Part shown: piece by piece, positions 6,256 through 12,439 of the stretch | Position numbering within the stretch: the first letter of the stretch is position 1 | How the letters are laid out: each line of letters starts with the position of its first letter | From: Gnomoniopsis sp. IMI 355080 | Lineage: Eukaryota > Ascomycota > Sordariomycetes > Diaporthales > Gnomoniaceae | Assembly (NCBI GenBank): GCA_027946555.1 | Contig: JAPEVC010000443.1 | Span: 1-12,439, forward strand | Length of the DNA: 12,439 bases | Direction of reading: 5' to 3' | Notes under the pieces: model-generated | What the model was told of the DNA's origin: nothing | The model's database searches: none | Seen by the model: the letters and a program-made list of their open reading frames with translations, nothing else | Program-made: the position numbers and the translations under genes

Positions 6256-9200
6256 GATGGTGATGGCGAGCTTCAACGAGCTTTGTCAAGTGATTGTTCT
6301 TTTGTGATATTACGGGCTATTCCTGCCTGTCAGACGTCGTTGCGAGACCAATGGTGTGGTGGTGTATAAACCGTGGTGCGACGATATGCCTGGTGGTGAC
6401 CTGGGTGAGATTATGTTGATGCGATACCTCTTCCGTTGAAGAACCTGCTTTGGAACGTGCAATATAAGATACGAAAGATTAGGGGGAGAGGAAAATGCGA
6501 TTGTGTAATTTGGAAAATCGATCTTCTTCTTTTGAAGGTCCAAACAATTCGATGAGGCAAGGTAAGGGGCCCTGTTGAGATATAAAGCGTTTCAGTTCTG
6601 TCCCATCACCAGCCAGCTCGACCCCGATCACATGCAAAATCAAACACCTGCGCGTATCGCAATAGTGGAACGTCCATCCGGGCAGTAGCCGCATCCGATG
6701 TATGGTCGTGCATAATCACAACTTAATCTTGCTCTGCCAGTCTCTCGAGGTAACCTTACCCACTAATCAATCACGACTCCGCCAGTTTACAACGACTTAT
6801 ATGCCTGCGGGATCGCTGTTCTCTAGCCCTAAGTGGCCACACGGCCACACTACTCATGCACCCAATGCCAAGGTCCCGGAAGCCAAAACAGACAGGTTGA
6901 AGACCAAATTAAAGAGCGAGCTAATAACACTACCTTAGAGATCGTCGCACTATTATTTAGTACGTAATTGCGCTGCTTCACCGCCGTCCGGCATCCCACG
7001 AGGTAGCATTTAGGCTCAGTACAAATACCCCGAGCTATCCCAACAGTGTTTTGGGATGGGCCTCCTCGTCCCTTCAGCACTCCGCGATGTTGCTACAGAG
7101 AGAAACTTGGCATCCACTTGACGATCCGAAGTTTAGACGAGTCAGCACCTAGAAGTTCTTCGGGAGTGCCCTGATAAACGTACGGTTCATATTGTACTGT
7201 ACTTCTGTCATTTTCCATCTCAACCCGACCCCGCCTTAGATATATGTGACCCGGTCAATCAAAATTATAAGACTTTGCGTTCAGTGGGATCATGTTGTCG
7301 CACTTGAAGCCGTTCAAATGTACAAGGAACTGAGCAAGCTGTGCGGGATATGGGGTGGTGGATCTAAGCCTGAATCTGAACTCTGTCTATGCATGTGAGC
7401 TCAAGACTATATCTTCCCAAGATGGATCAATCTTCCTGGAACTACGCGGGCTCTGAACATTCTGTGAAAGAGCGCGTCTGTCTCTATTACAATTCGGCCA
7501 GAGTGTTATCAATGCATAAGATTTGCAGGACTGCTGTCTCCAATCTACCACTTACAAATTACATGAGGACGGATACACATTTTTTATGGTTTTTCTTAAA
7601 AAGTATACAATCTATTGCGCTTCCACGCAGTTAAAATCTACTGAATGAAGTATACCTACGTAGAACAGAACTGAACTCGTATTTTTTATCCCTAGGTACC
7701 CGACTAGGTACGCAGATGACGTGCGGACATCTCAACGCCCACCGTACACTGTTCTTCCGATGTCCTGGCCACAGCATATATAATAGACTGAGGTCTTGCT
7801 TCCTAAGATTACATATCATTATCGAAGGAAAAGTGTATCTAGAGACTCCAAGTGCGTCCCCTCATGACCACCAAGACGCCTTCTGCTATTGCACACCAGC
7901 AGGCTCGACGATCCATGGATTGCCCCAATACTCGTCTTCGTCTCTCAACGGATCCCAGAGCTTCATTCACCTTGAGTTCTTGAACCTCTTCCTCCCCAAA
8001 TTCGAAGTATTCCATAGAGGGCATGCCCGCGAGGCGATTCCTTCAGCCAGTAGATCTTGCTTTCTCTCCTTCTGCGAGCTCGTTGTCCTGATTGGGGAGG
8101 GCAGGCCGCAGAAACAGCACCAAGGCGATCTAAGCGATTGTTCGTGCAAGCGTAAGTGTCTTAACCTAACATCTTGAGCATCAGAAAGTGAACTTATCAA
8201 ATGGAAATAATACTTATGTCAGGCTGGATCGCCCTTCATCCACTTATTTTCGTTGTGACCCGTGTAATCCGCCAGTGAATGCATTGTACAGATCCGAACC
8301 AGAACCCTCCCCCAGCTGCTGGGGGTCAAAGGGATCCTCCTCCTCTGTTGTGTCTGACTCTGCCTCCGGCATCCCTTTCCTTTACTAGCTTTCATTAATC
8401 AAAGGCAACGAATTCCCGGCCGCACCCTCCCCTCCCTCCACGACTGACTGGCAGAAGCTCGGCATGCATGTTGACATGCTCTGCGGTGGATGGCTTGCAG
8501 AGTTGTTGACCTATGAGAAGAAGGCTCTTCCCAAGATTTGGCAGGCGCACGCCCGCTCTCACTGCCGCCGTGGAATGGGCGTGAACTTGGAAGAGGTTTT
8601 CCTCACACCACACCCTGAGCCAAATGCGTCGAAATGAGGTCCATCCGGACAGGTTCTTGGGGGCATCGCCCGATCTAGCCAGGTGGATGCGCAGTTCAGA
8701 GCCGCTGATGCTCTTTTTTCAATCCGTTTACTGGAATCTCGTGTTCTTGTGGCTACCCTATATAGCACAAAGTGTATTGTGAACTCAACGAGCGGAAAGT
8801 TCACCATGCGCGCGCTGGTGCGGCTGTTGATCAATGATTAGGTATCCATTGTTAAAAAGCAAGTCGGAAATACTAAATCCAAAATGCGCCACGTGAAGTG
8901 GCGAGATTGGAGAAGGATTTTGTCCTTAGTTAAAGTGAGATCTAACAGACGCACAAAGCTTCAACGCGGTTGCCAGAGTGACGCACTGGTCCTCGACATC
9001 AAGCATGCTGCAGCTTCTGGAGTCTACGAAGGGGCAGAAGTTATTTGTAGTAGAATATATCGGAAATTGCTTTGGTGATCTATCAACTATCTGCCTGGAT
9101 ACTCATGAAATCTGAATATTGATACCGCGTTGCCGCCGGCCTTGATGTCAAACGTCTATGTGCTCCCTCAGATGCCTTGCATGAATATCCTATGCTAAAA

Positions 9201-9410
9201 CTGCGGATGAACTTGGATGTCCAAAAAACAAAAAGGTATCAATGAAATCAGAACGGGCGTCGGTCTTGAGAAAGAATCAAATGCAGCCACAATATATGCC
9301 TTGCGAAACCAACCAAATTATTCCCACGCGTAGAATGCAAAAACCGCCCCGCTCACCAATTATTAGAGCGGAGATTCGTCCCGGAAACCTCGATGCCAGT
9401 CGAAACTTGA
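6256..9410. other. Gene-poor intergenic region (3.1 kb)
   Basis: The left part, up to about 6700, should be leader and promoter of the oxysterol-binding protein gene. It holds a 71-codon ATG-started minus-strand frame (6694-6479) that could be an upstream ORF if transcription starts that far out. The right end should be the 3' UTR of the gene ending at 9411. Between them I find no frame with recognisable protein character, no tRNA and no transposon ends. A block at 7716-8200 is open in several frames on both strands. A 7-bp perfect hairpin CCCCCAG-CTG-CTGGGGG lies at 8309-8325. Confidence 0.55.
8309..8325. repeat. GC-rich inverted repeat CCCCCAG / CTGGGGG
   Basis: Perfect 7-bp arms around a 3-base loop (CTG). 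There is no gene end close enough to call it a terminator, and fungal polymerase II termination does not rely on such hairpins. Function unknown. Confidence 0.4.
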
Positions 9411-10430
9411 CTACCTCTTCCTTCTCGAGTCCCTCCGCCCAAGATCACTAGACCTTGCCTTCTCCTTCTCCTTCTCCGGCCCGGGGCTCTTCAGCGCTCC
9501 CATCGCCGCAGCCCCTAGTGCCGCCTGGGCAACCTTCACCCCAGCATTCGGCTGGCCCACGGCGCCCACAGCCGCCGACATACCAGCCGTGAGAGCGGCC
9601 TGTGCCGCTGTCGCGAACCGAGGGTCCGATAGAAACGCAAAGCTGCTCCGGCGAGCCTTTGGTGGTGCAGCGGCGGCAGCATATGCAACAGGGACAGCTT
9701 CCTTGCCTCCTCCTCCTCCTCGCGCCTTGGTTGCGGACGACGAGGAATGCGTCGTCGAAGCCTTGCTGCCCCCGCTGTAGTGTGTGCGAGCCTCACGATT
9801 GTCGCGATGGTCTCTGTGTCCTCCCCGCGACGAACGCACATCATCGTCCTCGCCGCTCCGTTGACGATGGTAGTGCCGGCTGGACTTATCCTCCCGGACC
9901 CGCGGTGGAGAGGATGAGTTTGAATAGCGTCTGTGGTGGTGGTGGCGGCGGCCATCCTCCTTGTCTTCTCTAAAGTCCGGCGTAGTGCTTGCGGTTTTCA
10001 TAGGTGGTCTGCGAGGCGGACGCCCGCGGTCTGTTCGCGGTGGATAGCGGGACTCCTTGGTATGATGCTCGCGCGGTGCTACGCGTTTGTCTGCGTCGTG
10101 ATTGCGGGCGCCGGAAGCAGAGCGGGATTTGCGAGCGGAGCGGCGTTGCTCTCGCTCGCGGGCTCGGACCCGGTCCATTTCGTCTTCGGACGGGGGTGTA
10201 GGGGGCCGGTCGTGCCGGGGAGCGGACCGGGATTCTCTAGGACTGTGAGTCTTGCCCCTGGATGAGCTCTCCTCCGATGCGGCTGGTGTTGTGGCCTGAA
10301 ATCGTTCTGGTCTGATATAAGGGTACGATTTGGTGCCCTTGTCCGACTCGTCTGGAGACATGTATTCGTAGTGGCCGTTGAGCCAATCAGTCACGTTGGA
10401 CTGGCCTCGGTCAAAGGATGGTCTCGACAT
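9411..10430 (-). CDS. Highly charged, mostly disordered protein with Ala/Gly-rich tail segment, function unknown
   Basis: Single exon of 339 residues, starting at the only early ATG (context TCATCATG) and ending at TAG. Residues 1-45 are the most ordered part (DWLNGHYEYMSPDESD, then SYPYIRPERF). Residues 50-240 are low-complexity and rich in Arg, Ser, Asp, Glu, His and Pro, with RS dipeptides, PPTPPSEDE at 77-84, a HHHH run at 163-166 and a five-Gly run at 238-242. Residues 250-313 turn Ala/Gly-rich and non-polar (RRSSFAFLSDPRFATAAQAAL, then GMSAAVGAVG and ALGAAAMGAL), small-residue packing that could form helices or associate with membranes. A KEKEK-type basic end follows. From memory, fungal genomes hold many uncharacterised proteins with charged linkers and a similar Ala/Gly tail; I cannot name a family. 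RS content suggests phosphorylation, but there is no RNA-binding domain, so a splicing-factor label is not justified. Confidence 0.82.
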   Translation of the reverse strand: MSRPSFDRGQSNVTDWLNGHYEYMSPDESDKGTKSYPYIRPERFQATTPAASEESSSRGKTHSPRESRSAPRHDRPPTPPSEDEMDRVRAREREQRRSARKSRSASGARNHDADKRVAPREHHTKESRYPPRTDRGRPPRRPPMKTASTTPDFREDKEDGRRHHHHRRYSNSSSPPRVREDKSSRHYHRQRSGEDDDVRSSRGGHRDHRDNREARTHYSGGSKASTTHSSSSATKARGGGGGKEAVPVAYAAAAAPPKARRSSFAFLSDPRFATAAQAALTAGMSAAVGAVGQPNAGVKVAQAALGAAAMGALKSPGPEKEKEKARSSDLGRRDSRRKR

Positions 10431-10875
10431 GATGAAAGATATGTATTAGAATCAAACTACTCTAATAAGTGAGATCTGGGCTCAAATGATGAAAGTGGGA
10501 AAGGAGGCAGCGACCATGAAGGACACCGAGGCAAAGCAAGGGTCTTGTGGCGTTGATATATGATCTCGAAGCCACCCGCGCACGCAGGCAGCGAGGCTCG
10601 GCTCAAGGAGGGCCCCCAAGCGATGCCTGGTCAGGTGAGGTGTGTTGGTCGGACCAGGCCACCCTAATACGGCTGGTATGACTCGTCGCAAATCCGGGGA
10701 AGATGAGATGTGGGTTGAGAGGTATGCAAGAACCAAAAGGGATGGAACACGTCTTGGCTCTTGGATAGTCACAGATACTCTTCTCAAATAGAATGTAAAT
10801 TCGTGTATGCCGACCAGGCTGTGAGGCTGTGAGGATACGCTGCGGAGCCTTAATCGCAATGATGAATTTACAAGA

Positions 10876-10882
10876 TGAGTCA
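10876..10882. promoter_or_regulatory. AP-1/Gcn4-type heptamer TGAGTCA
   Basis: Perfect TGAGTCA match, about 450 bases upstream of the ATG at 10430. This heptamer is the known site of Gcn4/CpcA and AP-1-like bZIP factors in fungi. One heptamer can occur by chance, so function is not shown. Confidence 0.3.
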
Positions 10883-10970
10883 GTCAGTGTCCGATTCCAC
10901 TCCTGCAGCCTGCTGTTCTGCGGACAGCAGCTGTTTTATTTCTTGTCAATTACGGACCGTCACCATAAGT

Positions 10971-10978
10971 TGACGTGA
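10971..10978 (+). promoter_or_regulatory. CRE-like octamer TGACGTGA, first copy
   Basis: Identical to a second copy at 11410-11417. TGACGT is the core of the ATF/CREB bZIP site. It sits about 540 bases upstream of the ATG at 10430. Confidence 0.3.
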
Positions 10979-11007
10979 TATTTGCCCACGCGGAGGGAGG
11001 GGCGTCT

Positions 11008-11028
11008 TATCGGTATGGTGAACCGATA
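11008..11028. repeat. Inverted repeat TATCGGT / ACCGATA
   Basis: Perfect 7-bp arms at 11008-11014 and 11022-11028 with a 7-base spacer. It contains CGG-N9-CCG, an arrangement typical of Zn2Cys6 dimer sites. About 580 bases upstream of the ATG at 10430. Confidence 0.5.
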
Positions 11029-11409
11029 TGTGCGGCGCCGTCGATCGGGGCCGGTCTCGTTCTGGTAGGGATCAACCCATCCACGACGGAGTGTGTGTCT
11101 GATTTCCCATCCCACCCCTGATGCATCTGGCCGTGTCTGGCAACTCTGCTGAAAGAGGGTTGTCAAATTTTTCAACACACTTCAGCCCGAAACAGGTCAC
11201 ACATATGCGAGGGAGGGGTGGTGTAGATGGGCGGGTAGGATAGGGCCGGTGATCCCCGTCAGCTGCAGCAGCCAAGGCGCCCGCTGGGTGGGAGGCGGCA
11301 AGACGACAAGCAATCAAAATCGCCCATTCGCCACTCCGCCCCCCAATCCTGTGTCTGTGTGAAAGCCAAAACAAAAGAAAGAAAAAAAACCTTGGAGAAA
11401 GCCGCAATG

Positions 11410-11417
11410 TGACGTGA
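11410..11417 (+). promoter_or_regulatory. CRE-like octamer TGACGTGA, second copy
   Basis: Exact repeat of the octamer at 10971. It is flanked by TGTGA and TCACA, giving a small 5-bp inverted repeat around it (11408-11426). Further TGACGT cores on the other strand lie at 11636-11642 and 11915-11920. Confidence 0.3.
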
Positions 11418-11671
11418 GATCACACCTGGCCCGCCAGCCCGCCTGGGCATCCAAAGGAACGGTCCTCGCCTCCGCTCGTGTAGACCTAGGCCTAGAACTG
11501 CACTATACAGTGTTTGCTATGCAGCAATGCGATCACAGAGATGCTTGATGAAGCAAGTTGGTAGAGCAATCTTGTCGTTCACAAGCAAACTGCCCAAAAG
11601 AAACGGGAGTCAAAGCTGCCACGTTTAAAGGCTGGGACGTCATACGGTCTGGCAATGCGCGCAGGTACTCG

Positions 11672-11697
11672 ATCTGGCATCTGGCATCTGGCATCTG
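11672..11697. repeat. Short tandem repeat, 7-base unit ATCTGGC, 3.7 copies
   Basis: Three perfect consecutive ATCTGGC units followed by ATCTG. No frame of protein character runs through it. Probably slippage-derived microsatellite-like sequence. Confidence 0.8.
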
Positions 11698-11834
11698 CTG
11701 CAACGCTCCTGCAGCACTGCCTGTTTTTTGTGACACATGACAGACTGGGTCGACTTGTCACTACCACCACGATGTGTCTCTTGCTGTGCTCAGATTATCA
11801 CAATACAGTCACCAACTGACTGCAGGTCGTGTGC

Positions 11835-11850
11835 TAAACAAACGTGTTTA
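11835..11850. repeat. Inverted repeat TAAACA / TGTTTA
   Basis: Perfect 6-bp arms around AACG. Each arm matches the TAAACA core known for forkhead factors, in divergent orientation. Short enough to be chance. Confidence 0.4.
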
Positions 11851-12012
11851 TCTGCTCACTCAAAACATACGTTCAGCGCCTAGACAGCGTATCCTCTTCC
11901 CCCAAACCCTATCCACGTCATCTGCAGGCGTCCTAAAGTGGCAGTGAACCTGTCAACCACGGATCATCCTTCCGGGGGGGTCCCCGCCCAGGATCCGCTG
12001 TCGTGGGCTGTT

Positions 12013-12025
12013 CCCCCCCCCCCCC
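12013..12025 (+). repeat. Homopolymer run of 13 C
   Basis: Thirteen consecutive C, closely preceded by a run of seven G at about 11973-11980. Its length may be inaccurate in the assembly. No role can be assigned. Confidence 0.85.
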
Positions 12026-12439
12026 AGATCTTCAAGGCAACCAAGCCTGGGCCACAACGATCTAGAACGTCTGTACAACATGCTTTCGGGACGGGAAGCC
12101 ACCCCAAGCACGTCGAGGTAATCTGTAGTAACTTCAATCTTGTGTCAAGCAGGTAGACTTGGAAAAACCTTAAACGCGCCTATATCGGAAGGGCAAAACA
12201 AAAGCTTGTCTTATACGAGCAGCGCGAAGGGGAAGAAGCGCGACAAAATTTGTGCAACTTTGACTCGCAGAATGCTTGCGCAATAAACAATTATGCAAAT
12301 GGTCCGCTTCGGTGCAGATGCCCGCTCCGCAGCGTTTGCGACAGAGTCATGACGATGCGGTAATTTTCCGGATCTTCGAGCCTCGCGCGGCTATCGAATT
12401 ATGACCTTTCCATGAGTATCTGCCTTCTCTCGGGGTGGG

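Larger units (their letters stand above)
10431..12439. other. Upstream region of the 9411-10430 gene, no gene supported
   Basis: 2 kb with no convincing coding frame. The 125-codon minus frame at 10482-10859 lies directly upstream of the ATG at 10430 and is more likely leader or promoter. Contents include an AP-1-like site, four TGACGT words, short inverted repeats at 11008-11028 and 11835-11850, a 7-base tandem repeat at 11672-11697, an A-rich tract at 11370-11390 and a run of 13 C at 12013-12025. The right end may be promoter of a gene outside the window. Confidence 0.55.

Noticed and set aside
9589..10265. Several plus-strand frames opposite the charged-protein gene
   Set aside because: GC-rich antisense shadows of the low-complexity coding sequence.
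10482..10859. 125-codon minus-strand frame directly upstream of the charged-protein gene
   Set aside because: Composition looks random, there is no recognisable motif, and it is not in frame with a convincing splice to the ATG at 10430. Treated as leader or promoter.
12358..12370. CGG-N7-CCG as a Zn2Cys6 site
   Set aside because: Only triplets match, with no symmetric flanks and no gene nearby; expected by chance.
1..12439. Biosynthetic gene cluster or multi-gene defence system
   Set aside because: Only three complete genes are supported, with unrelated roles and wide spacing; no backbone enzyme, regulator, transporter, NLR or toxin-type gene is present.

Overview
The window reads as nuclear DNA of a filamentous ascomycete (Pezizomycotina). 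Its genes carry short introns of 60-133 bases with GTAAGT/GTTTGT/GTGAGT donors, CTGAC or CTAAC branch sites and YAG acceptors. Genes lie far apart on single-gene transcripts, and the recognisable proteins are fungal types. Words such as CTAGGTA and TACCTACGTAG recur between genes; from memory these suit Sordariomycetes, but that placement is only an inference. I see no bacterial, viral, transposon, CRISPR, rRNA or tRNA signature.

Layout, left to right. (1) Bases 1-98 look like the last 31 codons of a plus-strand gene cut by the window edge. (2) 99-1189 is a shared 3' flank without a convincing gene. (3) 1190-2639, minus strand, is a five-exon gene for a secreted intradiol ring-cleavage dioxygenase of 363 residues, with all four expected iron ligands present. 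(4) 2640-4757 holds its promoter side and the 3' flank of the next gene, and contains two strong inverted repeats. (5) 4758-6255, minus strand, is a two-exon gene for an Osh4/Kes1-type oxysterol-binding protein of 454 residues. (6) 6256-9410 is about 3.1 kb without a supported gene. (7) 9411-10430, minus strand, is a single-exon gene for a 339-residue, highly charged, mostly disordered protein with an Ala/Gly-rich tail; its function is unknown. (8) 10431-12439 is upstream sequence of that gene, with several TGACGT-type motifs, an AP-1-like site, short inverted repeats and a small tandem repeat.

The three complete genes all lie on the minus strand but are separated by 2-3 kb and have unrelated roles: extracellular aromatic ring cleavage, lipid exchange between membranes, and unknown. 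Nothing indicates that they form a cluster or a shared pathway. I do not see a novel multi-gene system. The points most worth a second look are the 15-bp hairpin at 3768-3802, the uncharacterised charged protein, the linker insertion in the oxysterol-binding protein, and the grouping of TGACGT words upstream of 10430.
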